Positions 16,496-25,458 of a stretch of DNA of 64,000 nucleotides are shown piece after piece. The notes below the pieces were generated by a model. It ran no database searches, was not told the origin of the DNA, and saw only the letters and a program-made list of their open reading frames with translations. The translations under genes and the position numbers were made by a program. The first letter of the stretch is position 1; each line of letters begins with the position of its first letter. Origin of the DNA: Streptomyces sp. NBRC 109706 (GTDB lineage: Bacteria; Actinomycetota; Actinomycetes; Streptomycetales; Streptomycetaceae); assembly GCF_000974485.1 (NCBI RefSeq), contig NZ_BBOM01000006.1, forward strand, positions 682,001 through 746,000, in the 5' to 3' direction.

Positions 16496-17350
16496 ATGAC
16501 AGCTGCCTCGGCCCTCCCCGGACGTCCCAGCGGGCACGCGCCCCAGGGCCGCGTCACCGAGCGCGCCGTCAGCGTGCTCGCCCCCAACGCGTCCGCGATG
16601 ACGCTGGACGGCACCAACACCTGGATCGTCGCCGAACCCGACGCCGGGGAGGCCGTGGTGATCGACCCGGGCCCGCTGGACGAGGGCCATCTGCGGGCGG
16701 TGGCCGACGCCGTGACAAGAGAGGAACGTTCCGTCGGGCTGATCCTGCTGACGCACGGTCACCCGGACCACGCCGAAGGCGCCGTCCGGTTCGCCGAGTT
16801 GACCGGCGCGCCGGTCCGGGCGCTCGACCCGGCGCTGCGGCTGGGCGACGAGGGCCTGTCGGGCGGCCAGGTGGTCACCACGGGCGGCCTGGAACTGCGG
16901 GTGGTCGCCACCCCGGGGCACACCTCGGACTCGCTGTCCTTCCATCTCCCGGCCGACGGCGCCCTGTTGACCGGCGACACCGTGCTGGGCCGGGGCACCA
17001 CCATCGTGGCCCATCCGGACGGACGCCTCGGCGCCTACCTGGACTCGCTGCGCCGGCTCCGCTCCCTCACCGAGGGCGAGGACGGCGCGGGCACCGTACT
17101 GCCCGGACACGGCCCGGTGCTGGCCGACGCCCAGGGCGCCATCGACTTCTATCTGGCGCACCGGGCCAGCCGGCTCGCCCAGGTGGAGACGGCGGTCGAA
17201 CGGGGCGCGCGGACGCCGGCCGAGGTGGTCGCCACCGTCTACGCCGATGTGGACCGCGCGCTCTGGCCGGCGGCCGAGTACTCCGTCCGCGCCCAGCTGG
17301 AGTACCTGCGGGAACGCGGACTGCTCCCCGGGGACGGGCAGGAGGGCTAA
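16496..17350 (+). CDS. Metallo-beta-lactamase-fold hydrolase
   Basis: A 284-residue MBL-fold protein, LACTB2-like in layout. It has LTHGHPDHAEGAVRFAEL (the HxHxDH zinc motif, here HGHPDH), VVATPGHTSDSLSF, LLTGDTVLGRGTT with the bridging aspartate, and VLPGHGPVLADAQGAIDFYL. The C-terminal winged-helix-like tail (VYADVDRALWPAAEYSVRAQ) is typical of the LACTB2/RNase-like branch. Function is a hydrolase with two metal ions; the substrate is uncertain. It ends convergent with crp, overlapping by 4 bp. Conserved position next to crp and nth matches the Streptomyces order. Confidence 0.88.
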   Translation: MTAASALPGRPSGHAPQGRVTERAVSVLAPNASAMTLDGTNTWIVAEPDAGEAVVIDPGPLDEGHLRAVADAVTREERSVGLILLTHGHPDHAEGAVRFAELTGAPVRALDPALRLGDEGLSGGQVVTTGGLELRVVATPGHTSDSLSFHLPADGALLTGDTVLGRGTTIVAHPDGRLGAYLDSLRRLRSLTEGEDGAGTVLPGHGPVLADAQGAIDFYLAHRASRLAQVETAVERGARTPAEVVATVYADVDRALWPAAEYSVRAQLEYLRERGLLPGDGQEG

Positions 17351-18021
17351 CGGGAGCGGCGGGCCAGGCGCTCGATGTCCAGCAGGATCACGGCGCGGGC
17401 CTCAAGACGCAGCCAGCCACGGGCGGCGAAGTCGGCGAGGGCCTTGTTGACCGTCTCCCGGGAGGCGCCCACCAGCTGGGCCAGTTCCTCCTGGGTGAGG
17501 TCGTGCACCACATGGATGCCCTCCTCGGACTGCACCCCGAAGCGGCGCGACAGATCCAGCAGCGCCTTGGCCACCCGGCCGGGAACATCGGAGAAGACCA
17601 GGTCCGACATGCTGTCGTTGGTGCGGCGCAGCCGGCGGGCCACGGCCCGCAGCAGCGCGGAAGCCACCTCGGGACGGGCGCTGAGCCAGGGCTGGAGATC
17701 CGGGTGGCCCAGGCCGAGCAGCCGGACCTCGGTGACGGCGGTGGCGGTCGCGGTGCGCGGACCGGGGTCGAACAGCGACAGCTCGCCGATCAGCTCGCCC
17801 GGGCCGAGCACGGCCAGCATGTTCTCCCGGCCGTCGGGCGAGGTGCGGTGGAGCTTCACCTTGCCCTCGGTGACGACATACAGCCGGTCGCCCGGGTCGC
17901 CCTCGTGGAAGAGGGTGTCGCCGCGGGCCAACGTGGCCTCGGTCATGGAAGCGCGCAGCTCGGCGGCCTGCTCGTCGTCGAGAGCCGCGAAGAGCGGGGC
18001 ACGCCGCAGTACGTCGTCCAC
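17347..18021 (-). CDS. crp: Crp-family cyclic-nucleotide-binding regulator
   Basis: A 224-residue Crp/Fnr regulator, very similar in plan to Streptomyces Crp. Residues 1-115 form the cyclic-nucleotide-binding barrel (LFHEGDPGDRLYVVTEGKVK, GPGELIGELSLFDPGPRTAT). This is followed by the dimer helix (LLRAVARRLRRTNDSMSDLV). The C-terminal HTH is LTQEELAQLVGASRETVNKA. In Streptomyces, Crp affects germination, growth and antibiotic production. The gene sits beside nth and the metallo-hydrolase, as in S. coelicolor (from memory). The ATG at 18021 places the barrel directly at the N-terminus. Confidence 0.93.
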   Translation of the reverse strand: MDDVLRRAPLFAALDDEQAAELRASMTEATLARGDTLFHEGDPGDRLYVVTEGKVKLHRTSPDGRENMLAVLGPGELIGELSLFDPGPRTATATAVTEVRLLGLGHPDLQPWLSARPEVASALLRAVARRLRRTNDSMSDLVFSDVPGRVAKALLDLSRRFGVQSEEGIHVVHDLTQEELAQLVGASRETVNKALADFAARGWLRLEARAVILLDIERLARRSR

Positions 18022-18299
18022 GAGTTCCTCTCCTTGTCGGCCGAATAGGCCGGCGGTTCAAGCCCCCGGGGCGGGTGGCCTGGGGACGCTTTGCCCCTCT
18101 CATCATGCCGGATGACCCGGCCCTGCCAGCAGGTACAAGTCTGACGCACCGAACTGGCCCCGCCCACGGCAGGGGCCCGTTCGGACGGTGAATTCGCCGG
18201 GGGAAGAGCGAATGTCGCATGCGCCGTTTACGCTGGCCGGGTGGCCAACGGGCGCATGGCGCGCGTGCGGTGAAGCAGGAGAAAGTGAGGGCCACCCGG

Positions 18300-19184
18300 G
18301 TGAACGCACGTCAGGATTCCGCTGAGGGCGAACGGGGCAAGGCCGGACGGGTGAGCCCGCCCCCGGCCGAGGCCGCCGAACGGCCCCGGGCCGCGGGGAG
18401 CGGCGCCGGGCCGGAGAGCCGGCTGGCCATGGTCCGCCGGGCCCGCAGGATCTACCGCGCGCTGGGCGAGGTGTACTACTACGCGCATCCCGAGCTGGAC
18501 TTCGACAACCCCTTCGAGCTGCTGGTCGCCACGGTGCTCTCCGCCCAGACCACCGACCTCAGGGTCAACCAGACCACGCCCAAGCTGTTCGCCGCCTACC
18601 CGACGCCCGAGGACATGGCGGCGGCCGAGCCCGAGGTGCTGGAACAGCTCATCCGCCCCACGGGCTTCTTCCGCAACAAGGCCAAGTCCCTGATCGGCCT
18701 CTCCACGGAACTGCGCGACCGCTTCGACGGCACGGTCCCCGGCCGCCTCGAAGACCTGGTCACGCTCCCCGGCGTGGGCCGCAAGACGGCGCACGTGGTG
18801 CTGGGCAACGCCTTCGGCCGCCCCGGGATCACGGTGGACACGCACTTCCAGCGGCTGGTCAGGCGCTGGAAGTGGACGGATCAGCAGGACCCGGTGAAGA
18901 TCGAGGCCGAGGTGGCCGAGATCTTCCCGCGCAAGGACTGGACGCAGCTCTCGCACCGCGTGATCTTCCACGGCCGGCGCATCTGCCACGCCCGCAAGCC
19001 CGCCTGTGGCGTCTGCCCCATCGCGCATCTCTGCCCCTCCTTCGGCGAGGGCGAGACGGATCCGGAGAAGGCGCGCAAGCTCCTGAAGTACGAGATGGGC
19101 GGGCAGCCCGGCCAGCGGCTCAAGCCCCCGCCCGACTATCCGGGCCGCCCCGCGCCGCCGCTCGGCGCCGCCACGGCCGGCTGA
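18300..19184 (+). CDS. nth: Endonuclease III (DNA glycosylase/AP lyase)
   Basis: A base-excision repair enzyme for oxidised pyrimidines. After a charged leader of about 40 residues, the HhH-GPD fold runs from [16 protein letters not shown]. It includes the helix-hairpin-helix [18 protein letters not shown] with the catalytic lysine, and [14 protein letters not shown] with the catalytic aspartate. The [4Fe-4S] cluster cysteines follow as C-x6-C-x2-C-x5-C ([17 protein letters not shown]). The start is uncertain. TACGCT at 18230-18235 predicts transcription from about 18241, so the in-frame start at 18219 is unlikely. GTG 18300 has AGGG at 8-nt spacing; GTG 18270 and 18285 are alternatives. Confidence 0.92.
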   Translation: MNARQDSAEGERGKAGRVSPPPAEAAERPRAAGSGAGPESRLAMVRRARRIYRALGEVYYYAHPELDFDNPFELLVATVLSAQTTDLRVNQTTPKLFAAYPTPEDMAAAEPEVLEQLIRPTGFFRNKAKSLIGLSTELRDRFDGTVPGRLEDLVTLPGVGRKTAHVVLGNAFGRPGITVDTHFQRLVRRWKWTDQQDPVKIEAEVAEIFPRKDWTQLSHRVIFHGRRICHARKPACGVCPIAHLCPSFGEGETDPEKARKLLKYEMGGQPGQRLKPPPDYPGRPAPPLGAATAG

Positions 19185-19254
19185 CGGCGCCTCGGGCCGG
19201 CCCGTCCCCGGCCCGACAGCAGCCACCCGACCCCTGCCGAGGGAGCCCTCCGCC

Positions 19255-19977
19255 ATGACCAGCGCCCATGAAGCCGCCCCGTTCCGGGAGCCGGGCGGCT
19301 CCGCCCCCGCTGCCCTGCCCGACGGGGGGCGGGTCGAGCTGCCCGACTGGCTGACGCCGCTGGCCGAGGCGGCGCGCACCATCGAGCCGAGGCAGCTGAG
19401 CGACTTCCTGCCGCCGGCCGACGGCGGCCGACCGTCCGCCGTGCTGGTGCTGTTCGGCGAGGGCGCGGAGGGGCCCGAGCTGCTGCTGCTGGAGCGGGCC
19501 AGCAGCCTCCGCGAGCACGCCGGCCAAGCCTCGTTCCCCGGCGGCTCGTTGGACCCGGAGGACGGCGATCCGGAGGGGGACGGGCCCTGGCGCGCCGCGC
19601 TGCGCGAGGCCGAGGAGGAGACGGGCCTCGATCCGGCCGGCGTCCGGATCTTCGCCACGCTGCCCCGGCTCTACATCCCCGTCAGCCGTTTCGTGGTCTC
19701 CCCGGTGCTCGGCTGGTGGCAGAAGCCGACGCCGGTGGCGCCTGTCGACCCGGCGGAGACGGCCCGCGTCTTCACCGTCCCCGTCGCCCGGCTGGCCGAT
19801 CGGGAGCACCGCGCCACCGCGGTCCATCCCAGCGGCTACCGGGGCCCCTGCTTCCTGGTCGCCGACATGCTGGTCTGGGGTTTCACCGCCGGCGTCATCG
19901 ACCGCATCCTGCACTACGCGGGCTGGGAGCTGCCCTGGGACGAGGAGCGCGTGGTCCCGTTGGATCACTCGGCATGA
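19255..19977 (+). CDS. CoA pyrophosphatase (NUDIX, NUDT7/8-like)
   Basis: A 240-residue NUDIX protein with the CoA-pyrophosphatase signature upstream of and within the box: LLLLERASSLREHAGQASFP, then GGSLDPEDG and REAEEETGLDP. The family cleaves coenzyme A and acyl-CoA to phosphopantetheine derivatives and 3',5'-ADP. The C-terminal half includes YIPVSRFVVSPVLGWW. The ATG at 19255 follows GAGGGAG. Located between nth and the MarP-type protease on the same strand; likely cotranscribed with at least one of them. Confidence 0.9.
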   Translation: MTSAHEAAPFREPGGSAPAALPDGGRVELPDWLTPLAEAARTIEPRQLSDFLPPADGGRPSAVLVLFGEGAEGPELLLLERASSLREHAGQASFPGGSLDPEDGDPEGDGPWRAALREAEEETGLDPAGVRIFATLPRLYIPVSRFVVSPVLGWWQKPTPVAPVDPAETARVFTVPVARLADREHRATAVHPSGYRGPCFLVADMLVWGFTAGVIDRILHYAGWELPWDEERVVPLDHSA

Positions 19978-20008
19978 GCGCCGCCCGGCCGCGTGAGACC
20001 GTGGCCGG

Positions 20009-21205
20009 GTGAACGCGGTGGACATCCTGCTGGTGCTGACGGCGGGCTGTCTCGCGGCCGTCGGATATCGGCGGGGGCTGCTCGTCGGGCTCTCCTCCGC
20101 CCTGGGCTTTCTGGCCGGCGCGCTGCTGGTGAGCTGGGCGCTCAGCCCGCTGTGGCCGCTGTGGCCGAACGACATGGGGCCGCTCGGCGCGGTGGGCGGC
20201 GGGCTGCTGGTGGTGCTGGCCGCCGTGCTCGGGCAGGCGTTCGCCAGCCGCTGGGCGCGGGGGTTGCGCGGCCGGATCGCCTGGTCCCCGGCGCGGTTCG
20301 CCGACGCGGCGGGCGGGGCGCTGGCGCATGTGCTGACCCTGCTGCTGATCGCCTGGGTCCTCGGCTCGACGCTGGCGCTGACCACGCCGGGCGCCTTCGG
20401 CCGTGAACTCCGCTCCTCCCGGGTCCTGTTCGGCGTCTCGCGAGCGGTGCCGGGCGCCGCCGACTCCTGGGTCGCCGGAGTGCGCGGGATTCTCGCGCCC
20501 TCAGGACTGCCCCAGGTCTTCGCCCCGTTCGGCACCGCCCCCGTCACCCGGGTGCCGCCGCCCGATCCCGCGGTGGTGGGGGAGCCACTGGTACGGACGG
20601 CGCGGCGGTCGGTGGTGAGCGTGACGGGGGTGGCGCCCGCCTGCGGGCGCGCGCTGGAGGGCAGCGGCTTTGTCTTCGCCGGCGGCAAGGTGATGACCAA
20701 CGCCCATGTGGTGGGCGGCGTGCGGGAACCGCTGGTGCGGATCGGCGGCGAGGGGGAACCGTTCCCCGGCGAGGTGGTGCTCTACGATCCGGCGCGTGAC
20801 CTCGCGGTGCTCGACGTCCCCGGGCTGCCGGCGCCCGCTCTCGGGTTCAGCGCCGGGGACGCGGTCGCGGGGGACGACGCCGTCATCGCCGGCTTCCCGG
20901 AGAGCGGACCGTTTGACATCGGACCGGCCCGGGTCGCGGGCCGCTTCCGGGCCAGGGGCCCGGACATCTACCGCGACCGCGCGGTGAGCAGGGACGTCTA
21001 CGCCCTGAACGCCACCGTCCTGCCGGGCAACTCCGGCGGGCCGCTGCTCAGCCCCGAAGGCGAGGTGCTCGGCGTGGTCTTCGCCCGCTCCCTGGACGAC
21101 GGCAGCACGGGGTACGCGCTCACCGCCGACGAGGTCAGGGAGGTGGCCGCGCGTGGGCAGGCCGCCGAACGGCCGGTGAACAGCGGGCGTTGCACGCCGA
21201 CATGA
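20009..21205 (+). CDS. MarP-type membrane-anchored serine protease (CvpA region plus trypsin-like)
   Basis: A 398-residue protein. About the first 150 residues carry hydrophobic segments of the CvpA type (AVDILLVLTAGCLAAVGYRR, GLLVVLAAVLGQAF, LTLLLIAWVLGSTLAL). The C-terminal chymotrypsin-like domain faces the outside. The triad is visible as His in MTNAHVVGG, Asp in YDPARDLAVLDV and Ser in LPGNSGGPLL. Its mycobacterial counterpart, MarP (Rv3671c), is needed for acid resistance through cell wall processing. Cysteine in VAPACGRALEGSG may form the regulatory disulfide known for MarP. The GTG start lies 31 bp after the CoA pyrophosphatase gene. Confidence 0.93.
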   Translation: MNAVDILLVLTAGCLAAVGYRRGLLVGLSSALGFLAGALLVSWALSPLWPLWPNDMGPLGAVGGGLLVVLAAVLGQAFASRWARGLRGRIAWSPARFADAAGGALAHVLTLLLIAWVLGSTLALTTPGAFGRELRSSRVLFGVSRAVPGAADSWVAGVRGILAPSGLPQVFAPFGTAPVTRVPPPDPAVVGEPLVRTARRSVVSVTGVAPACGRALEGSGFVFAGGKVMTNAHVVGGVREPLVRIGGEGEPFPGEVVLYDPARDLAVLDVPGLPAPALGFSAGDAVAGDDAVIAGFPESGPFDIGPARVAGRFRARGPDIYRDRAVSRDVYALNATVLPGNSGGPLLSPEGEVLGVVFARSLDDGSTGYALTADEVREVAARGQAAERPVNSGRCTPT

Positions 21206-21622
21206 CGGCCGTTCGGAAGCGATGTGGGGTGTCGAAGGGGTGTGGTCGAGATCGCGGGAGCGGAGCGTGGGGCTCAGCCGCGCGGGTGTCGCAGGCGCAC
21301 GCTGACCCAGCGTGCGCGACGACGCAGGATATCCGGAAATCCGATCCCCGGATCAGGCAATGGGCCACCCCGAATGCTACGAGCAGTGCTTCGCGCCCGG
21401 GTGGCGGCTCCATTGCCGCTTGGTTCACGTGCCACGTCACGGTATTCGTGCGTCCAGCCCATATCTCGTCCCTGCCCGTGGTCCAAGGTCAGTAACCTCC
21501 CGGGAGCGAAGTCCGTCGGAGTATGCGTCTGGCAGTTGCCAACGGACGGTCACCGGGTGGGAACGGGCGGGGTACGCCGGGGGCGCGGGAGGGGGACGGG
21601 GCGGCTGAGCGCGGAACGTGCG
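21206..21622. other. 417-bp convergent intergenic region, no gene called
   Basis: This separates the convergent MarP-type and epoxide-hydrolase-like genes. It is less GC-rich than its surroundings and has overlapping reading frames on both strands up to about 100 codons, none with recognisable motifs or ribosome sites. ATCCGG and CCGGAT arms around 21330-21353 form a weak dyad. A small RNA or a decayed gene is possible. Confidence 0.4.
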
Positions 21623-22558
21623 TCAGCGGTCCGGCTCGGGATCGCGCAGCCAGTCGATCAGCTCGGTGCTGAAGGCGGCCGGATCCTCCTCGTGCGGGAA
21701 GTGCCCCAGACCGTCGAAGAGCCGCCAGCGGTAGGGCGCCTCGACATACTCCCCCGAACCCGCCGAACTCCTGGTACGGAGCACCGGATCGAGCGAACCG
21801 TGCAGATGCAGGGTGGGCACCAGCACCGGCCGCTTCATCCGCCGGTTGAACTGGATGCCGTCCGGACGGGCGATGGACCGCACCATCCAGCGATAGGGCT
21901 CGATCGCGCAGTGCGCCGTCGACGGCACACACATCGCCTGCCGGTAGGCCAGCACATCCGCCGGCTCCGGCTGACGCGGTCCCGACCACGCGCGCAGCAA
22001 CTCCCCGACCTCGGCGGCCTCGTCGGCGACCAGCTGCCGCTCCGGCAGCCAGGGCCGCTGGAACCCCCAGACATAGCGGCTGGCGGCGGTCTGCCGAGGA
22101 TCGCGCAGCAGCGACGAACGCCAGCTGCGCGGATGCGGCATCGACGAGACGGCCAGCCGACGCACCAGCTTGGGCCGCATCACCGCCGCCGTCCAGGCGA
22201 GATAGCCGCCCAGATCATGACCGACCAGCGCCGCGTCCGGCTCCCCCAGGGAGCGGATCACACCGGTGACATCGAGCGCGAGATTGGCCGGATCGTAGCC
22301 CCGGGGGGTGCGGTCGCTGCCGCCCACTCCCCGCAGATCCATGGCCACCGCACGGAACCCGGCATCCGCCAGCGCGGTCAGCTGATGCCGCCAGGTCCAC
22401 CAGAACTGGGGAAACCCGTGCAACAACAGGACCAGCGGCCCCTCGCCCAACTCGGCGATATGGAACCGCGCGCCATTGGCCGCGACATCACGATGGGTCC
22501 ACGGCCCCTCCCGAAGGATGACCGAGGAGCGCATCCCGGACTGGTCGGCGTTGCTCAT
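21623..22558 (-). CDS. Alpha/beta hydrolase, epoxide hydrolase-like
   Basis: A 311-residue alpha/beta hydrolase. LLLHGFPQFWWTWRHQL is the HGxP oxyanion motif. The nucleophile elbow is VGHDLGGYLAW with aspartate (not serine), the hallmark of epoxide hydrolases and dehalogenases. The catalytic histidine lies in GLGHFPHEEDP, and a lid with Tyr/Trp residues (ASRYVWGFQRPWLP) follows the elbow. This supports ester-intermediate chemistry on epoxides. Substrate unknown. The ATG overlaps the stop of the upstream holin-like gene by 4 bp, so the pair is translationally coupled. Confidence 0.9.
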   Translation of the reverse strand: MSNADQSGMRSSVILREGPWTHRDVAANGARFHIAELGEGPLVLLLHGFPQFWWTWRHQLTALADAGFRAVAMDLRGVGGSDRTPRGYDPANLALDVTGVIRSLGEPDAALVGHDLGGYLAWTAAVMRPKLVRRLAVSSMPHPRSWRSSLLRDPRQTAASRYVWGFQRPWLPERQLVADEAAEVGELLRAWSGPRQPEPADVLAYRQAMCVPSTAHCAIEPYRWMVRSIARPDGIQFNRRMKRPVLVPTLHLHGSLDPVLRTRSSAGSGEYVEAPYRWRLFDGLGHFPHEEDPAAFSTELIDWLRDPEPDR

Positions 22559-22992
22559 GTGGGGGAGCCCGCACGATCCTGGGGAGCGGGACGCGGGTGC
22601 GGCCTGGCGCGGGAGAGCACGGCGGCGGACTCCTTGGCGGAGCGGATGGAGCGTTCCGGCGGCGAGATCCGGCCCAGCTTGACCTTGGCCCACAGCAGAA
22701 GCAGCAGGGCGATCACGATATAGAGGCCGCCGACGATCAGACAGGCGATGGCCAGCGGCAGATCCCACCAGTTGCGCAGCCAGAACGCCAGGGCGAAGCT
22801 CAGCAGCGGCACCGCGAACAGCAACAGCCCGGCCGCGAGCACTCCGGCGACACTGCCGAACAGGGCACGTTTGACGTCCTGCCGGATCTCGGCCTTCGCG
22901 AGTGCGATCTCGTCGTGCACCAGACCTGACAGCTCGCTGGTGGCCGAGGCGACCAACTCTCCGAGACTGCGCCCCTCGTCGGCTGCGCTCAT
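22555..22992 (-). CDS. Phage holin-like (PF07332-type) small membrane protein
   Basis: A 145-residue protein of the 'phage holin family' widespread in Streptomyces chromosomes. Despite the name it is not evidence for a prophage. A helical N-terminus (SLGELVASATSELSGLVHDE, IALAKAEIRQDVKRALFG) precedes two membrane spans (AAGLLLFAVPLLSFALAFWL and LAIACLIVGGLYIVIALLLL). The C-terminal tail is basic and proline-rich. The ATG at 22992 starts at MSAADEGRS; longer readings to 23154 would overlap the acs terminator. Coupled to the downstream hydrolase. Function unknown. Confidence 0.85.
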   Translation of the reverse strand: MSAADEGRSLGELVASATSELSGLVHDEIALAKAEIRQDVKRALFGSVAGVLAAGLLLFAVPLLSFALAFWLRNWWDLPLAIACLIVGGLYIVIALLLLLWAKVKLGRISPPERSIRSAKESAAVLSRARPHPRPAPQDRAGSPT

Positions 22993-23111
22993 CGCGTTCC
23001 CTCTTTCTCTCCTGGCGTGATTGCGGTAGGTGCACGTGACAGTAGTAGTGCCGTGGTGATGCGTCAGTCGCGACACCTCGTCGCCCTGGGGAGTGGTGGG
23101 CCACATGCTAT

Positions 23112-23142
23112 AGGGGCGCCCGATCGGTGATCGGGCGCCCCT
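23112..23142 (-). terminator. Strong hairpin terminator of acs
   Basis: Perfect 14-bp arms (AGGGGCGCCCGATC and its complement) flank a 3-base loop, about 150 bp after the acs stop. No U-run follows, as is common in streptomycetes. It separates acs from the holin-like gene promoter. Confidence 0.8.
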
Positions 23143-23204
23143 GAGCGCGGTCACGCGCCTTTCGCACGCGCTTCCCGGGCCGTTCCCCGGGCTGTTGCTG
23201 TCGG

Positions 23205-23290
23205 TCCTGTGCGGTCAATCCTGTGCGGTCGGTCCTGCCGTCGGTCCCGGGCCGTCAGTTCTGCTGTCGGTCCCGGGTCGTCCGTCCCGG
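23205..23290. repeat. Imperfect GTCGGTCC tandem repeats downstream of acs
   Basis: A run of degenerate repeats around GTCGGTCCTG / GTCGGTCCCGG fills the space between the acs stop and its terminator. The period is irregular at about 10-17 bp. It is noncoding and probably a slippage-derived minisatellite. Confidence 0.55.
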
Positions 23291-23293
23291 CCG

Positions 23294-25255
23294 TCAGTCC
23301 TCGGAGGCGGCGGAGGGCAGCTTGGTCTGGATCAGATCCATCACGGCCGGGTCGGTGAGAGTGGTGACATCGCCCAACTCGCGGTTCTCCGCGACATCGC
23401 GCAGCAGCCGGCGCATGATCTTGCCGGACCTGGTCTTGGGCAGTTCGTCGACCGCGAGGATGCGCTTGGGCTTGGCGATCGGGCCCAACTCCTTGGAGAC
23501 ATGCGCCCGCAACTCCTCGATCAGGCCCTCCTCCTGGGGCGCGCCGCCACGCAGGATCACAAAGGCACAGATGGCCTGGGTGGTCTGCGGGTCGGTGGCG
23601 CCGACCACGGCGGCCTCGGCGATCCGGGGATGGCTGACCAGCGCGGACTCCACCTCGGTCGTCGAGATGTTGTGCCCGGACACCAGCATCACATCGTCCA
23701 CCCGGCCCAGCAGCCAGATATCGCCGTCGTCGTCCTTCTTGGCGCCGTCGCCGGCGAAGTACTTGCCCTCGAAACGGGACCAGTAGGTGTCGAGGAACCG
23801 CTGGTCGTCGCCCCAGATGGTGCGCAGCATGGAGGGCCAGGGCTCGGTGAGGGTGAGATAGCCGCCGAATCCGTTGGCGACCTCGTTGCCGTCGTCGTCG
23901 ACCACGGTGGCGCTGATCCCGGGGAGCGGGGTCTGCGCGGATCCCGGCTTGGCGAGGGTGACCCCGGGCAGCGGGCTGATCATCATGGCGCCCGTCTCCG
24001 TCTGCCACCAGGTGTCCACCACGGGGGTGCGCTCGCCGCCGATGTGCTTGCGGTACCAGACCCATGCCTCGGGGTTGATGGGCTCGCCCACCGAACCCAG
24101 CACCCGCAGGCTGGAGAGGTCGAACCGGGCGGGAATGTCGTCGCCCCACTTCATGCAGGTGCGGATCGCGGTGGGCGCGGTGTACAGGATGGTGACCCCG
24201 TACTTCTCGACGATCTCCCACCAGCGGCCGTTGTGGGGGGTGTTGGGGGTGCCCTCGTAGAGCACCTCCGTCGCGCCGTTGGCCAGCGGGCCGTAGACGA
24301 TGTACGAGTGGCCCGTGACCCAACCGATGTCGGCGGTACACCAGTAGACGTCCGTCTCCGGCTTGAGGTCGAAGACGGCGTGGTGGGTGTACGCGGTCTG
24401 GGTGAGGTAGCCGCCGGTGGTGTGCAGGATGCCCTTGGGCTTACCGGTGGTGCCCGAGGTGTAGAGGATGTAGAGCGGGTGTTCGGCGTCGAAGGCCTCG
24501 GGGGTGTGCTCCTCGGACTGACGGCCCACCACCTCGTGCCACCACAGGTCGCGGCCCTCGGTCCAGGGGATGTCCTGGCCGGTGCGGCGCACCACCACGA
24601 CGCTGCGCACCTTGGCGGCGCCGGGGCGGGTGAGGGCCTCGTCCACGGTGGGCTTGAGCGCCGACGGGGCGCCTCGGCGGTAGCCGCCGTCGGAGGTGAT
24701 CACCACCCGCGCGTCGCCGTCCTCGATCCGGGTGGCCAGGGCGTCGGCGGAGAAGGCGCCGAAGACCACCGAATGCGGGGCACCGATCCGGGCGCAGGCC
24801 AGCATCGCGACCACGGCCTCGGGGATCATCGGCATATAGATGGCGACCCGGTCGCCGGTGGCGACCCCGAGCTCGATCAGCGCGTTGGCCGCCTGCGACA
24901 CCTCGCGCTGCAGCTCCGCATAGGTGATGGCGCGGGAGTCCCCGGGCTCGCCCTCGAAGTGGATGGCGACGCGGTCGCCGTTGCCCGCCTCGACATGGCG
25001 GTCCACGCAGTTGTAGGCGACATTGAGCTTGCCGTCCGCGAACCATTTGGCGAAGGGCGGGTTGGACCAGTCCAGCGTCTCGGTGGGCTCCTGCGCCCAG
25101 CTCAGCCTCTGTGCCTGCTCCGCCCAGAATCCCAGCCGGTCCTCGGCCGCCGCGTCATAGGCGGCCGCGGTCACATTGGCTCCCGCGACCACCTCGGCGG
25201 GAGGCGCGAACCTCCGGCTCTCCGTCATGAGGTTGGCCAGGCTCTCGTTACTCAC
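23294..25255 (-). CDS. acs: Acetyl-CoA synthetase (AMP-forming)
   Basis: A 653-residue ANL-superfamily enzyme converting acetate, ATP and CoA to acetyl-CoA, AMP and pyrophosphate. Clear motifs are LYILYTSGTTGKPKGILHTT (P-loop), VYWCTADIGWVTGHSYIVYG, TWWQTETGAMMISPLPG, LLGRVDDVMLVSGHNIST (hinge) and LPKTRSGKIMRRLLRD, whose lysine is the family's acetylation-controlled catalytic residue. The length is normal. The ATG/GTG start at 25255 gives MSNESLANLM. Monocistronic with its own terminator. The pyrophosphate made could feed the membrane pyrophosphatase encoded at 42.7 kb. Confidence 0.97.
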   Translation of the reverse strand: MSNESLANLMTESRRFAPPAEVVAGANVTAAAYDAAAEDRLGFWAEQAQRLSWAQEPTETLDWSNPPFAKWFADGKLNVAYNCVDRHVEAGNGDRVAIHFEGEPGDSRAITYAELQREVSQAANALIELGVATGDRVAIYMPMIPEAVVAMLACARIGAPHSVVFGAFSADALATRIEDGDARVVITSDGGYRRGAPSALKPTVDEALTRPGAAKVRSVVVVRRTGQDIPWTEGRDLWWHEVVGRQSEEHTPEAFDAEHPLYILYTSGTTGKPKGILHTTGGYLTQTAYTHHAVFDLKPETDVYWCTADIGWVTGHSYIVYGPLANGATEVLYEGTPNTPHNGRWWEIVEKYGVTILYTAPTAIRTCMKWGDDIPARFDLSSLRVLGSVGEPINPEAWVWYRKHIGGERTPVVDTWWQTETGAMMISPLPGVTLAKPGSAQTPLPGISATVVDDDGNEVANGFGGYLTLTEPWPSMLRTIWGDDQRFLDTYWSRFEGKYFAGDGAKKDDDGDIWLLGRVDDVMLVSGHNISTTEVESALVSHPRIAEAAVVGATDPQTTQAICAFVILRGGAPQEEGLIEELRAHVSKELGPIAKPKRILAVDELPKTRSGKIMRRLLRDVAENRELGDVTTLTDPAVMDLIQTKLPSAASED

Positions 25256-25458
25256 AACGCCTCCTTGTTCGCCCCGCCACGGTCAGCGGCCGGTGTCACC
25301 GCCGTCCGGGGTGACGATGCGAACGAGTCGGCCAGGACAGACGGCCAGGCGCCCGTCGCCACGGCAGTCTCCCGCACGGCGTCAATTGTGTCCCAGAGCA
25401 CACCCCATCAGTCCCACCCATCTTTGACAAGGCCATCCGTACGCAGCGCGATGAACGG

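Noticed and set aside
18219..18299. Earliest in-frame start for nth
   Set aside because: It lies upstream of the TACGCT promoter element at 18230-18235 and would not be transcribed from it; the residues are not like the family.
21190..21495. 101-codon + frame between MarP-type and hydrolase genes
   Set aside because: It starts inside the protease gene's 3' end, has no ribosome site, and lacks recognisable motifs.
22555..22992. Holin-like gene as sign of a prophage
   Set aside because: This holin-named family is chromosomal in most streptomycetes; no phage genes are nearby.
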